DNA of 64,000 nucleotides from Perognathus longimembris pacificus (Eukaryota > Chordata > Mammalia > Rodentia > Heteromyidae), in NCBI RefSeq assembly GCF_023159225.1, contig NC_063180.1, positions 9,111,297 to 9,175,296 on the forward strand, written 5' to 3'. The number at the start of each line of letters is the position of its first letter. The first letter of the stretch is position 1. The position numbers were made by a program, and so were the translations under genes. This document shows positions 12,381 to 23,881 of this stretch, piece by piece. The notes beneath the pieces were generated by a model. The model worked only from the letters and a program-made list of their open reading frames with translations, made no database searches and was not told the origin of the DNA.

Positions 12381-13496
12381 CACTTAAGTCATCCTTCCAT
12401 TCCCTTTGTACTTTATTTTTCAAATAAGCTCTCCTATTTTTGCCTGGAGGACAGCCTAGAATGATTATTCTACTGATTAGTTCCTATGCAGCTGAAATTA
12501 TAAACACACTCTTACTATGCCTTCACATAATATGTGTGTTAAAATGGAGTATGAATGGCCAGAGACAAGAGGAGAGAACTCAAATGATAAGAAGCTAGGG
12601 AGTCTCTCATAGAAGTGACTACAAAAGGACATTAATATTTCAAATTTGTTTCTTCAAATATTATCTAAGAAGGGAATCCTTAGGACTCAGATGGAAGCAA
12701 CAAGGTAGTCTGCCTTAAAGTAATCATCTTAGTGAGACTGACTGACCCATGAGAGCTCAGGTCAAGGCTAGAAGGTCTGTAGGGATAGACTTTGTGAGAC
12801 AGTACCTTCCCAGGCAGGGTTAACTCGTTTCTGAAATATCTTTCAAATCTGCATTCTGTAGTTGATAGTTAACAAAGGATTATTTAGAAACTATGTTTAC
12901 ATTTTAGAAATGAGATTTAATGATTTCCAATATTTCTTCTAATGCTTCTTTTGCATTTTCAAAAAGATACTGTGCTCACAGTTTGATGGAAACTTAGAGG
13001 AAATGTCAGAGCTTGCACTTTCTACACTGCTAGACTGGAGACCCCTTGGACACCAATCAGGCTGTTCTTCGACTCTCCAATACTTTACCAGGATTTCCAA
13101 ATACAAATATGTCATTAAGTCAAAATTTGAGATGAAAGAAAAACAAAATAATAGCCTTTCTTATCTAATATTCGGGAAAATGCACCCCAAGAGCCTCTCC
13201 TTTTTTCTTCAAGTCTCTGAAGCAAAGAGACTTCAGTTCATTTCTGGTGCTGATCTGATTCCATGAATGCTCTGCCCTGGGCATTGGAATCATGGGCTGT
13301 TCTGTGATACTCTCTCCGTGCTTTTCTAGCTTTCATCTTCACATAGGTGTGTTCTGGAAGGGAGGCAATTATGTGCCATTGAATGCTGCTGGATCAATAA
13401 AATGTGGCTTCTCTTAAAAGTCCTTTTTTCCCCTGTAAGGATACAACAGAGAGAATTATTGTTTTTGAAGTATGGCTTCTCTACAAACTTTTCTCT
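12381..13496. other. Unassigned sequence
   Basis: I see no element and no gene. An 87-codon open frame at 13003-13266 has no family resemblance that I recognise and is most likely fortuitous. Confidence 0.4.
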
Positions 13497-13773
13497 TCAC
13501 TCACCATTTTATGAGGTGAGCACTTTTACCACTAGGCCATATTGGTTTATTTGTTTTGTTTTTGTTGCCAGTCCTGGGGCATGGACTCAGGGTCTGAGCA
13601 CTGTCCCTGGCTTCTTTTTGCTCAAGGCTAGCACTCTACCACTTGAGCCATAGCGCCACTTCCAGCTTTTTTCTATATATGTGGTGCTGAGGAATCGAAC
13701 CCAGGTCTTCATGTATATGAGGCGAGCACTTTTACCACTAGGCCATATTCCCAGCCCTCACTCACCATTTTAT
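13497..13773 (-). mobile_element. IDL-Geo SINE with an extra copy of its own 5' end, inside one target-site duplication
   Basis: Exact 16-bp repeats (tcactcaccattttat) sit at 13497-13512 and 13758-13773. Between them, on the plus strand, come 33 bases copying the SINE 5' end (13513-13545: gaggtgagcacttttaccac and on to attgg), then a T-rich tail complement (13546-13566), then the whole SINE body (13567-13757). In element orientation this is a complete SINE, an A-rich tail, then a truncated second SINE head, all bounded by one duplication. Confidence 0.88.
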
Positions 13774-14427
13774 TACAAACTCAGAGCAGAGCTATATGTA
13801 TTTCACCAGTATCCCATAGATTCTCCATGTTACCTATCACCTCACACTCCAGATGAAAATGTTGGACTTCAACTTCTTTTAAGATAAATATGCTGACTAA
13901 ACTGTGCCTGTGCCCACCATGGTTCATAAATCTTCACCACCTTTCTCCTTTTAAAGTAAATAGCTTGTTACAACCAATAAGGAAGCCTAACTGTTCATAA
14001 GGAGGAAGCAGCTCCTTCTTGGGAAGGTTTATTATCCGTTGGCATGGAGATAGACCCTGGTTTATTGGCCCAAGATGATTTGCAACAAAAATTATCCTGT
14101 CTCCATAAGTGTAGGAGTATTAAGCTGACACTGGGGCTCTCTGCCTTGCTGTCAGGGCATGGAGAAAAGTCTGTGGTGTTATTGAATGTAGGAAGTGCTG
14201 ATACCAATCCTGTGCTATAAATGAGAAGCTTGCTAGATGTGGAAGTCATTGTTCCTTCAGAGATTATTGTCACTCATGCCAAAGTTGGGCATGGGTTGGG
14301 GAGAGAAAAACTACATGGAATTCAGTCAGAAACCATAGCTGTAAAAATATGACATATATAACATTTCAACAGAAACCAGAGCAAACTTACCAGGTTTCAT
14401 TTCTACCTTGTAGGAAAGAGGTTTATG
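13774..14427. other. Unassigned sequence
   Basis: No element or gene recognised. A 92-codon minus-strand open frame (13995-14273) has no recognisable motif. Confidence 0.4.
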
Positions 14428-14525
14428 GAATAGTGGTAGACTGTAGGTTATTTGTCAGGACACTTGGATCTAACTCCTACCTGTTTATTTTGTCAGATGA
14501 GAAACTTAGGGAAGTTGTTAATGTA
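14428..14525 (+). mobile_element. Possible MIR relic
   Basis: Weak MIR-like order: 'gtggtagactgtagg', 'ggacacttggatctaactcc', then 'gtcagatgagaaacttaggg'. This is the usual MIR core followed by its 'ctcatctgtaaaatg'-type end. Diverged; low confidence. Confidence 0.4.
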
Positions 14526-14589
14526 AATATCAATGTATTTTTTCTATACAATGGAATACTTGCAACATGACAGTGTTACTCAGATTTCC

Positions 14590-14985
14590 ATTAGTGTGCT
14601 GAAATCCTGTGGTAATCAACTTCATAGAAGGAAAATATTTTTTTGGCTCATGGTTTTGGAGGTTTTAGTTCATGGAGATTTGGCCCTGTTCTTTGGGTCT
14701 GTCACAGTACAGTACATTATGGTGAGAGCAGATGGAAAACAGGGTCTGATCACTTCATAGGAGCCAGGAAGCAAGAGGGAAACAGGAAGGGGCAGAAGTC
14801 TCATAAACCTTCAAGGACAGACATTTAATAACCTAACTTCTGTTTGCTAGGCTCTACCTCCTAAAGATTCCAATAGCACCAAGTAGCACCAAGCTAGGTT
14901 ATTTAACATATGGTCCTTTAAATCCTGGGTCTTTTGAGGACATATAAGACCCAAATTGTAGCAATTATTTCAGAGTTGTAGTGAT
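14590..14985 (-). mobile_element. ERVL-MaLR-type LTR (degraded)
   Basis: Plus-strand landmarks of a reverse-complement MaLR LTR: 'ttggctcatggttttggag', then 'ggagccaggaagcaagaggg', then a terminus 'gaggacatataagacccaaa' and 'ttgtagca'. Non-coding. The related sense copy at 15026 lies next to it in the opposite orientation. Confidence 0.6.
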
Positions 14986-15025
14986 TCAGTTGAATACTAA
15001 AAGAAGTTGTCAGTGTTTTTTTTTT

Positions 15026-15300
15026 CATTGTTTGTGTCTGCCTTCCCTCCAAAATTCGTACATTGAAATTGAATTAAGAATTGGACTTAATGATGTAATA
15101 TAATTAGATGATGGTTAGATTAGGAGGGCAGAGCCTTCACCAATAGGATTAATGTCCTAATCAAAAGAGGCATCAGGAAACTACCTAGTCCCTTCTAACC
15201 TTTCTAGAAAACCACAGTAAGATGACACTATCTCTGATCCAGAAGCACACTGACATAGGACTTTTTCTCTTCCAAAATTCTGACAGATGAATTTCACACC
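15026..15300 (+). mobile_element. MST/MLT1-type MaLR LTR fragment
   Basis: It shows the order seen in MaLR LTRs: 'ttgtttgtgtctgccttccc', 'caaaattcgtacattgaaat', 'ttaggagggcagagccttca', 'ccaataggattaatgtccta', then 'aaaagaggcatcaggaaact'. The 3' part decays after about 15270. Named from memory of the consensus. Confidence 0.65.
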
Positions 15301-15592
15301 ATTTGTGGTATTTTGCTTTTCAGACCAAATAGATCAAAACAATCAATAATCTTGGTAAGTAGAAAACAGTCACTAAATATTTGCAAAAATTTGAGAATTT
15401 GATAATCCTTGTTTTTATCTTGGGTACTGAAATTTTTACTTATCACCTCTTTGGAAAATTTAAAGGAAAACATCACAAAGCATCCTTTGTTTGTACTTCC
15501 CTATGTTACATGGTCTTCTTGCCTTTCACTTTCTACATCAGAGGGTGTTGTTATAATTAAGTCTCCTTTTATATCTGCATAAATGATGCTAT

Positions 15593-15639
15593 GCACACAC
15601 ACACATATACATACATACATACACACACACATATATATG

Positions 15640-15679
<40 letters not shown>
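15593..15679. repeat. (CA)n/(TACA)n/(TA)n microsatellite
   Basis: A compound tract of CA units, then ACAT units, then a TA-rich block ending at about 15679. Confidence 0.95.
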
Positions 15680-15689
15680 ATCTTCTTTA

Positions 15690-15805
15690 TGAGGGGAGTT
15701 GGGTTGTGCCAGTCTTGGGTCTTGAACTCAGGGCTTAAGCACTGTCCCTGAACATTTTGATCAAGGCTACTGCCTTACCACTTGAGCCTCAGTTCCACTC
15801 TGGAA
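15690..15805 (-). mobile_element. SINE fragment (dID right monomer)
   Basis: The plus strand reads gccagtcttgggtcttgaac, then 'cactgtccctgaacattttg', then 'ccacttgagcctcagttcca', the reverse complement of the shared right monomer. It stops abruptly where an L1 fragment begins. Confidence 0.75.
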
Positions 15806-16118
15806 CTTCACCTCAGTTACTATGATTTTTTCCAAGGCCTTGCATTTCCTTATGAATGGGGCAGTGTCTTCTTTCTGACAGAGGCATAGAATTCCACCAC
15901 ATTTTCTTGATCTACTTGTCTTCTGAGGGACATCTGGGTTGGTTTAGCAATGACAACGTGCTGAGATGAACATAGTTGTGCTGGTGGTTTTAGTGTGGTC
16001 TTGCTTGTAATCTTTTGGGTAGATGCTCAAAAGTGGGGCTGCTGGGTTGTAGGGGAGCTCTATGTTTAGCCTTCTGATGGTTGAACAAGTTTACCAACAA
16101 GTTACACCAACAATGCAG
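15806..16118 (-). mobile_element. L1 ORF2 3'-part fragment
   Basis: Reverse complement of the ORF2 C-terminal region also seen at 24760-25110 and 36550-36840 (for example 'ggcagtgtcttctttctgac', 'gtagatgctcaaaagtgggg', 'gggagctctatgtttagcct'). It has neither a 3'UTR nor a tail, so this is an internal piece of an older insertion. A 15-20 bp segment is missing near 16075. Confidence 0.85.
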
Positions 16119-16129
16119 TGGGAGAAATT

Positions 16130-16260
16130 GAATTTTTTTTCAATGAGAAAACTAAGGTCCAGAGAGTTGAAGTGAGTTCCACACATGATACTGTTAGTGG
16201 ATATAAGAAAAGACCTTCAAATTTTAAAATTTTGGTGCTAGGTGCTTTGATTCTAAGCTT
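16130..16260 (-). mobile_element. Possible MIR relic
   Basis: 'caatgagaaaactaaggtcc', 'agagagttgaagtgagttcc' and the following bases resemble the reverse complement of the MIR core and tail. Diverged. Confidence 0.5.
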
Positions 16261-16684
16261 TGACTTGACTATAGCCAATTACACTAGTAGACTGTATCTC
16301 ACCAACACTAATTAGTTAAGCTAAGCAGAACCACAAACTATTAGACATGATTATGTGTCTTGGATTGAAGCTACTTAATAGAGATCTTCATTGTAACAAA
16401 ATTGTGAATGTGCCAAGAGTTGCAAATGATGGTGAAGTGCTGGACACTAAGAATACATATAATGGTTAGAATATAGTAGTCATACAAACATTATTTATTG
16501 ATAGTTATAAATGATACTGTAGTATCATAACCAGGCAAAGCTAAACAAATTTTCATTATCTCCACCATTAGGAATCTCAAAATCTATTTTTGCGAGATCA
16601 GATATCTATATATTTTTTTCTTAACTCATATCAGGGTACTGGCAATAATAATGTTTTTTACTGAAACTTATTTCCACTCTATCC

Positions 16685-16881
16685 TTTTTTTTGCCAGTCC
16701 TGGGGGTTGAACTCAGAGTCTGATAACTGTCCCTGGCTTCCTTTTGCTTAAGGATAGCACTCTACCACTTGAGCCATAGTGCCACTTCTGTTTTTTTCTA
16801 TATATGTGGTGCTGAGCAATCAAAACCAGGGCTTCACATATATGAGGCAAGCACTCTACCACTAGGTCATATTCCGAGCCC
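16685..16881 (-). mobile_element. IDL-Geo-type SINE (older copy)
   Basis: A T-run, then gccagtcctgggggttgaac, running to 'accactaggtcatattccga' and 'gccc'. Full length but with many substitutions, including the altered B-box complement 'caatcaaaacc'. Flanking repeats are too eroded to call. Confidence 0.88.
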
Positions 16882-18092
16882 TCTCGTTGTCCTTTTGTCT
16901 AATAGAAATCAAGAACTTTGATATGGCATTTGCAGTTTGTTGTGGATTCTTGCATTTTGTACTTTTTTTGTACTTTTCTCTTCTGCTCCCATCTCCCACT
17001 GTCTTCTCTATTTCACTGTAATAATTATCCTCAATCTAAAAGGAAAGATGATTTTGTTGCATGAGCAATATAACAGGTCATGCTAAGACAAGTCTTGGAA
17101 TGGTGTTGGTGACATGTTCATCAGTTATTAATAAGCATGCTTATGGACAGTTGGAAAGTGTCAGACATATTCTTTTGAGTGTTTGATGCTGAAGCAGCCA
17201 TCAGGGCCATTCTTGCTTTGTTGCATGTGTTCAGCACTTGCTTGCTACTCATTGCTAGATTGGGGGCTACATACTTAACTCCTGTCTCTTGAATGAAAAT
17301 TCCTTGAATAAAAAACTGTACCAGTGGCAAGTGGCAAGAAGGGGAGGAACTATATAAAACACATTGTATACACTATTAGATTTAAAATTGAATGGAAACC
17401 TAAATAGCTGGTGTCAGAATTGCATTTTTCAAATGAGAAAAACAGCCCTCAACACTACTAAGAAATTTGCTTACTTACCTATGAATTAAATAGTTAGTTT
17501 CCATACACCAAACACTTTTTCTAGTACTCAAGCTGTCCGCTTTTTTTTATCTGTATTCATACTTCATAACTCAGAACTTGATAAACTCCTTTATATTTGT
17601 GTGAGAGAAGTGAAGAGGCAAACAAATATTGTGGTTTATTTCAAAGGCAGTAGCCTAATTCAAGTGTTTACTACTGCTGAAAATTTGTTTTGTGGCTTTA
17701 ATAAGTCACTTTGGTTTTTGAGGGCTTATTTTGTGACATGGAACTTAACATTCATTATGTGTGCTAGTATGGGGGTCCTCAGGGGTCAAGTGGGATAAAG
17801 TTAATGCTTCCATTGCAATAAAGGCTGGGAACACTGCTGGAGCAAGGTCAGCTGGCTCTGCTATTAATGGCTAATCAGTCTTCTAAATCTGCCTTAGGTC
17901 TGGAACACACCATCCATGCCTGCAAAAATCTGTTACCCCAAGATGAAGTTTCTGTAAGGTAATAGATGCTTCTGCATGAGGGTCATTTTCTTGCTAATTG
18001 TTCACATACATCATAGAGACAATGATTTCCAGTCAAAACTTAATACCATTCACCCACGTATTATCACTCTTCTTGGAAAGAGGAAACATCTT
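16882..18092. other. Unassigned sequence
   Basis: No element or gene recognised. Open frames of 65-69 codons look fortuitous. Confidence 0.4.
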
Positions 18093-18346
18093 TGTGTCTG
18101 TGTGTGCGTGCGTGCATGCGTGCACATGCTTGCGCAGGGTTTTAATACAGGGTTTGGGCACTGTCCTATTTATTTTTTACTGAAGAGTAGTACTCTACCA
18201 CTTGACTCACAGCTCCACTTCTAGCTTTTTGGTGGTTTAATGGTGATAAGAGTCTCACAAACATTCCTTCCCAGGCTGGATTTAAGCTAAAGTCTTCAGA
18301 TCTTAGCCACTCTAGTAGCTAGAATTACAGGCATGGGTTACCTTGC
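18093..18346 (-). mobile_element. B1-dID-type SINE preceded by a TG/GCGT tract
   Basis: 18093-18136 is a degenerate (TG)n/(CGTG)n tract. From about 18137 the plus strand reads the dID monomer complement ('gtactctaccacttgactca'), the linker ('ttttggtggtttaatggtga') and the B1 complement ('agatcttagccactctagta', 'attacaggcatgggtta'). The microsatellite sits at the SINE's 3' end and may have grown from its tail. Confidence 0.75.
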
Positions 18347-19204
18347 TTAAAGAGGAGATGATGGAGGGAGCTGAGAAAGTCAGAGACACATACTGGATTT
18401 GCTTTTCTTTTCTTATTTATTTTTTAAGGCAAATTGGTTACATTTATTCATACTGGCTTTTCTACCCTTAGTGCGTTACATGGCCAGGCAGTTTCTGAAT
18501 ACTTAGTCATCTGTGGTCAGAGTAGACTACGTATTGATGTAGAAGAGGACATACTGGAAATCAAAGTTATCTCTCTGTACTGCTCCTCCATTTATAAATT
18601 AATTGATGCATGTTTACTTTCAGGTTATGGTGTCAGTACTGTCTTAGGCACTGGTTATACAATACTGAAGAAATCAGCAAGTGAAACTTACATCCGAGTG
18701 GTGAAAATAACCAGTCAAGGAAATTAAAGACTATGTTTTAAAAACAGGGATTTCATGTATTGCTAACTGCTCTGGGGAAGACAAGGCTGAAAAAAATGGC
18801 ACTTGATCTTTTCCTAACTCACTTTTGTTAGCAGTCAAGTGTAGTTATAGTATCTACCTACAGAATTCTTTGTGAGGGGGGCTTGGCACACAGTGGGTAC
18901 TTAAACAATCACAGCTTTATTTTTAAGCATACTCTTTATTGTGGTTTTCCTTCTTACTCCCACTTTTGCAATATAGAAGAAAATAAAGTTTGAGGTAGAC
19001 AAGTTCTCAGAAGAGCAGTTTATAGTCTGTAATAATAGGGGGAAAGAGATTGTGCCCCTTTGGCCTGATTTTCTGAGGGAGAGATGGTTATAGGGGTTTG
19101 CCTGTATATGAGCATTAAGTAGTAGCTTACATATAAACTGATATTCCTTGCCCTCAGGGGAAGTTTTTTGAGTCTCCCTTAGTGACTAGTAATGCTTTCA
19201 CTTA
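18347..19204. other. Mostly unassigned; faint old-repeat traces
   Basis: A 97-codon open frame (18434-18727) has no recognisable domain. 'gcttggcacacagtgggtac' near 18882 resembles a MIR 3' end. Nothing here supports a gene. Confidence 0.4.
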
Positions 19205-19300
19205 TTTTTGTGCATATGGTGATTTTAGGCCTAGATCTCAGGGCCTAGTACACACTGGAAAGATGTTGTACCTCTGAGCTATACCTCTAGCCCAGGGTCT
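19205..19300 (-). mobile_element. Old ID-like SINE
   Basis: The reverse complement reads ctagaggtatagctcagagg, with a diverged tRNA-like second half and no A-tail. Close in plan to a bare ID element. Confidence 0.55.
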
Positions 19301-20024
19301 CACCTTCACCTCACAAGCCCTGGCTTCAAGTCAAGTTTACTTCTGCCACTACATAGCTAAAAAGTACTCTTATCAGTGTTGATGATGGCAATGGAGCCAT
19401 CTATAATGGGAAACCACTATGTGCTGGGTCTGTGTTTTTCATAAGCCATACCCACACCACAGTATTAGGTTGCTATAATGGATGAGTGTTATGCACACAT
19501 CTTAATGGGCTAAAGTCCATCCTTAACATTAAAATTACTTCCTGATGTTGAATACTCCATGGATTTGGAGAAATGCATGAAAACTTAGACCTACCATTAC
19601 AGAGGTTACATCCGTAGTCTCATACTGAATCATATCCACTACTCTCTATTAGCTCCTTATCCCCAATCCCAAGTTTAGGAAACCACTGATTTTTCTATTG
19701 TTTCCATGCTTTTGGCTTTTCCCTTTTTTTTACAACTCAAAACATTGAGTTGAGAAGGTTCAAGATACTTGACTTTTCAAGCAGGTAGGAAAGTAGTATA
19801 TGAAACGGCATGGAAATTACCACAAAGACTTTCTTTCAACTTATTGTTTGCTAGGTGGTCCCTTGCTTTGAAGATAAGTTTCCATTCTTACTTATTTCAT
19901 TGTCAAATTTGCATTGCAATTGAGTATCCACTCTCATCCCATATGCCTGTCATTGACAGGGTTATTATTATATTTGTATATGTATATGTATACTGGCACT
20001 TTAACTAAGGTTTTAGGTACTTCC

Positions 20025-20200
20025 TTTTGATTTTTTCACTCAAAGTTGGCACTCTACCCCTAGAGCCACACCTCCACTTATAGGTTTTTTGTGGTGAATT
20101 GGAGACAAGCATCTCACAGACTTTCATGCCTGGAATGGCTTTGAACTGAGATCCTCAGATCTCAGTCTCATATTACAGGTGTGAGCCACAGAAGCAGGCC
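20025..20200 (-). mobile_element. B1-dID-type SINE, diverged
   Basis: 'ggcactctacccctagagcc', then 'gtggtgaattggagacaagc', then 'gatcctcagatctcagtctc', then 'attacaggtgtgagccaca'. These are the complements of the right monomer, linker and B1 monomer. The 3' end of the right monomer is missing. Confidence 0.75.
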
Positions 20201-21170
20201 ATTGGCAGGTTTAAGAAATGTTCAAATTAACTCTAATTCTGATACAAATAATAACATATTCAGTGACCATGTCATCTCAGTGTATAACATCAGAGGGCTG
20301 AGGATTGTAGCAAAGAGGAAACAAATACTACTTCTAAACATGGCAGCTAGCTATCCTGCTCAAATTTTTTGTTACTGTATGAGAAAGCAAATGTCATCAG
20401 TGAAACTTAAACTTGAAACTTGAAATTTTCTATTTTTAAGCCAGAGTACAACTCAAACAAAATATATGTACATACTCAAAGGCTACCAGGCCTATAATTT
20501 TGTGTATGTAATCATTCATGTTTAAAATTATTACCTCGGCATGTAGAGTCAAGATCGGATATAACCTAGTTTAAATCCTTGATCAGCAAATGCCTTTCAG
20601 TTATCATGCAATATGAGGTGATTAAAAACCTCATTCCTGGTCCCATGGCTATTCACCAAGGGGAGGATGTAGAAGTGAGACCAGCTATGTAGCTCTTAGA
20701 CCTTTGATCTCTGCTGTGCTCAGCCATGCTCAGTCACAGTTTAGGCAGCAGCAGATGACTATCAGAAATAGCTTTCTCCAACACTGATTGGATTTGGAGG
20801 TTGAAGGGGCAGGATATGAAAAAGGATTGGATTTAGAGGGATTATATGGTTGACCCAATTTAGTAGTTTTTAAGATACTTTGTAATTGAAATTATCTTTC
20901 TAATATGTTCTTTCCTTCACAGACACTCAGCTTTTGAGGACCATTACCAATGGTTCCTATACAAATGAAGATTTTGTATCATTTAGAGTAAAATTACCTT
21001 TTAGCTAAAACTACCTGCTAGTGTTTGCATTCAACAATACTAAAAGTCTCCATAGTGTACAGACCATTTGTCTTTTTCACAAATTCCAGTGCAGATAGCC
21101 TGGAGTTGGTGTCTCCCCTTGGGGAATTCCTTTGAGGTTGATGCCTTCCAGCCTTGAACATAATCATTCT

Positions 21171-21172
<2 letters not shown>
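20201..21172. other. Unassigned sequence
   Basis: No element or gene recognised. Confidence 0.4.

Positions 21173-21212
<40 letters not shown>
21173..21212. repeat. (TG)n microsatellite
   Basis: About 19 near-perfect TG units lie directly against the 3' end of the following antisense SINE. Confidence 0.97.
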
Positions 21213-21214
<2 letters not shown>

Positions 21215-21440
21215 CCAATCTTGAGGCTTGAATTCAGGGCCTGGATGCTGTCACTAAGCCGCCCCTCCGCCACCATGCTGGAGCTATTCTGCTTGAACCA
21301 TGGCTCTACCTTTGGTTTTTTGGTGGTTAATTAAAGATAAGAATCTCAAATACTTTCCTGCCTAGTCTGGTTTCAAACCATAATACTCAGATCCTGATTA
21401 GATAGGTTTGTAAGCATGAGCTACTAGCACTCAGCAAAAA
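21213..21440 (-). mobile_element. B1-dID-type SINE
   Basis: 'gccaatcttgaggcttgaat', a diverged right monomer, 'ttggtggttaattaaagata' linker, then the B1 complement 'gtctggtttcaaaccataat' and 'tgtaagcatgagctactagc'. As at 18093, a TG tract replaces the A-tail. Confidence 0.8.
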
Positions 21441-21774
21441 AGTTTCAGGTTTTACTTTATAACTAACAATATTTTTCTCACCACATTTTGGAAATACGTC
21501 TGTTTCTTGTGAAGCTGATTGAGAAAGAATGTTTATAATTAATATGCAGGTTATACTATAGACACTCTCTGGAATGAATTGCTTCCTATGAAGGTAAAAC
21601 ATTTATAATTCTGCTCATCTCAGAAGTTGACTTGCTCAGCTGCATATCAATGTGGGAACATTCGGTGACCATGAATATTTCTTCTATTTTTGCATCCAGG
21701 AAAAGATTCTCTCATTAATTGTCACTATGTAAATGCTGAGAAATCATCATCAATCATCGTAGAGCTTGTACTGG

Positions 21775-22305
21775 TCCTCTAGGGATGCAGTAGAAAATAG
21801 CAACAATTGTGTGGCTTAGACAACAGAACTTCATGTTCTAAGGTTTGAAGTCCTTTTTTAAGGTGTTGGCTTGTGGATGGTCATCCTTTCCTCATATTGT
21901 CACACGGTCTTCTCTCACTTGCTCCTTGTGTCTGAATTTCTTCTTTTAAGGACTCAGTCTTATTGGATTAAGGTCACCCAAATGTCTTCACTTTAACCTA
22001 ACTACTTCTTTTTTGTTGTGGCTGGTGGTGGTGGTTGTGGGGCTTGAACTCAGGGGCTGAGCAGTGTCTCTGAGCATTTTTGCTCTAGGATAGCGCTCTA
22101 CCACTTGAGCCACAACCTGCTTCCAATTAATTGAAGATAAGAGTCTCATAGACTTTCCTACCTGAGCTGCCTTCAAACCATGAGTCTCAGATCTCAGCCT
22201 TCCGAGTAGCTAGAATTACAGGCATGTGCCACAAGCACCCAGTGGAACAACCTGCTTTTAAAACCTACTTATATATGTCAATTATGGGGGACACAATTCC
22301 ATTTT
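21775..22305 (-). mobile_element. MLT1-type MaLR LTR split by a SINE
   Basis: The plus strand follows the reverse complement of MLT1 LTRs: 'gtgtggcttagacaacagaa', 'catattgtcacacggtcttc', 'ttaaggactcagtcttattg', 'aacctaactac'. It resumes after the SINE (22014-22243) with 'cttatatatgtcaattatgg' and 'gggacacaattc'. Non-coding relic. Confidence 0.7.
22014..22243 (-). mobile_element. B1-dID-type SINE nested in an LTR
   Basis: Complete in outline: 'ggggcttgaactcaggggct', 'agcgctctaccacttgagcc', 'ccaattaattgaagataaga', then 'cttccgagtagctagaatta' and 'caggcatgtgccaca'. The right half is the same unit as in the IDL-Geo SINEs. The left half is 7SL/B1-like. Confidence 0.88.
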
Positions 22306-23264
22306 TCCTAACTATTGGGCAATGGTCTATGAGATGTTACTACATTCTCTGAAAGAGGAAAAATTTAAAGGTTAGTGGAAACTGCAGATAAGCTTTCTTC
22401 TTGGAGCCATATCCTTAGATTCTTCAATTCCTTTAAGATAGTATATTCATTTCTGGCACAAGTGAGTTTGAGTTTGGCTTACTATTGAGAATAGTCCCTG
22501 TGCTGCTAAGAATGCAACTCTTAAAAAACTTCTGACTTCAGCTAAATTAAACAAAGGTGAAGTTATTGAAGGGCAGGCTGTTGTTTTTACAAGCCAAATG
22601 GTGAGCTGGCTCTCATTTTCAGCAAGCTTAAGATTAATAAAGGGCAAATTGAGGGGCATATTTTGCATGCCCCATTAAACTAGTGGGATTAGGTGTGCAC
22701 AAAATGTAATTGTCTTTTGATGTGAATAGAGCAAAAAAGGCCCAGGCAGAAAGTATGGCCCTGATTTTTGTTCTATAGAATACATTCTCTGTAATTATTG
22801 TCTTAATGCCAAAGAGTATAATATATGGTAATGCTAAAAGAAAACAGCACAAAAGTCATTGCATGTTTCCTCTTTCCTAGGTGAAACTAGTCTTCCTCTG
22901 GTTAGGCCCCATGGCTTCTGTGTTGTGCCGATAGAATTACAAGTAGAGCAGTCAGCCTATCCTGGTGGGGGTGGATGCTTGCTAAGTGTCTCAGGAGTGG
23001 ATGTCAATGGAGAGCACCTTAGTGCAGGGTTTCCTGATATCTCATTTATGAAAGACCATCCTGCTGTCTGTCTGAGCAAATGTGACAAATCACAGTCTGA
23101 TATGCCAGGGCTTCAATTACTTTGAAATCAAAAGTATTAATCAGTTTTGCAGAGGACTAAAAACTTGAATTTCTCCCCTGTAGGTCTTTATAATTTAAAC
23201 TTGTCCAAAAAGATTGTAAGGGATTGATGCAAAGGGCTGAAAATATTTCAAAGAAATCCTGTAC
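22306..23264. other. Unassigned sequence
   Basis: Includes an 88-codon open frame (22859-23125) preceded by a splice-acceptor-like tttcctag. I see no homology or partner exon, and I treat it as chance. Confidence 0.35.
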
Positions 23265-23281
23265 AAAAGAACTAACCCTTG
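23265..23281 (+). repeat. Target-site duplication (left; right copy 23882-23898)
   Basis: aaaagaactaacccttg occurs exactly at both sites, 17 of 17 bases. Confidence 0.96.
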
Positions 23282-23881
23282 AAAGTAATTACAACAGTGA
23301 TATAGCACTCATTTCCATAACATGGAGTTCATTTCACTTAGCATCATCTTATGTGTTCATAAGGCCATAGCTATGGGGCTCTTGTGTTCTTCAGTTGTGA
23401 CTGGCCTAAACCTGTACTAATGATTCCCCATGAGGGAAACCATAGAGTCCATGTTTCTTTGGGTCTGCCTACTTTACTTATTACTTTCAACATTCCATGT
23501 GAAACGGTAGCTTTTTTTTTTTTTTTTTTTGATGATCCTCTTGTAGCCCCTTCCTGTGGTTGTCCCCGCACTATCACTATATCTCATCTAAGTACCCTGG
23601 ATATTGTATATACTGGTATTGGAACTAGTGAGGGGAAAGGGAATATCAAAATCGAGAGACAAAGGATAAAATGACAAATGACTCCAAAAGCAATACTTAT
23701 GAAACCATTTGGTGTAAACCAACTGAACAACTCATGGGGGGAGAGGAAAAAAGGGAGGGGAAGGAGAGAAATGAAGGAGGAGGTAACAGATTATACAAGA
23801 AATGTACCCACTGCCTTACATATGAAACTGTAACCCCTCTGTACATCACTTTGACAATAAATAAGTAATTATTTAGAAAAA
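23282..23881 (+). mobile_element. 5'-inverted (twin-primed) L1 3' end
   Basis: Bases 23282-about 23481 are the L1 ORF2 end and proximal 3'UTR in antisense. Bases about 23482-23881 are the rest of the 3'UTR in sense, ending in AATAAA-like signals and an A-tail. The inverted part ends and the sense part begins in the same short L1 segment ('attactttc' occurs on both sides of the switch). Both parts lie between one exact 17-bp duplication, so this was a single insertion. A pure T-run of about 20 sits in the sense 3'UTR near 23516. Confidence 0.93.

Noticed and set aside
12279..12464. Frame of alternating Cys-Val
   Set aside because: Translation of a (TG)n microsatellite.
18434..18727. 97-codon open frame
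   Set aside because: No motif, no signal peptide or domain; lies in sequence with traces of old repeats.
21018..21276. His-Thr repeat protein on the minus strand
   Set aside because: Translation of a (CA)n microsatellite running into a SINE.
22859..23125. 88-codon open frame after a splice-acceptor-like tttcctag
   Set aside because: No recognisable protein family, no donor site or partner exon that I could support, and frames of this length are expected by chance in 64 kb.
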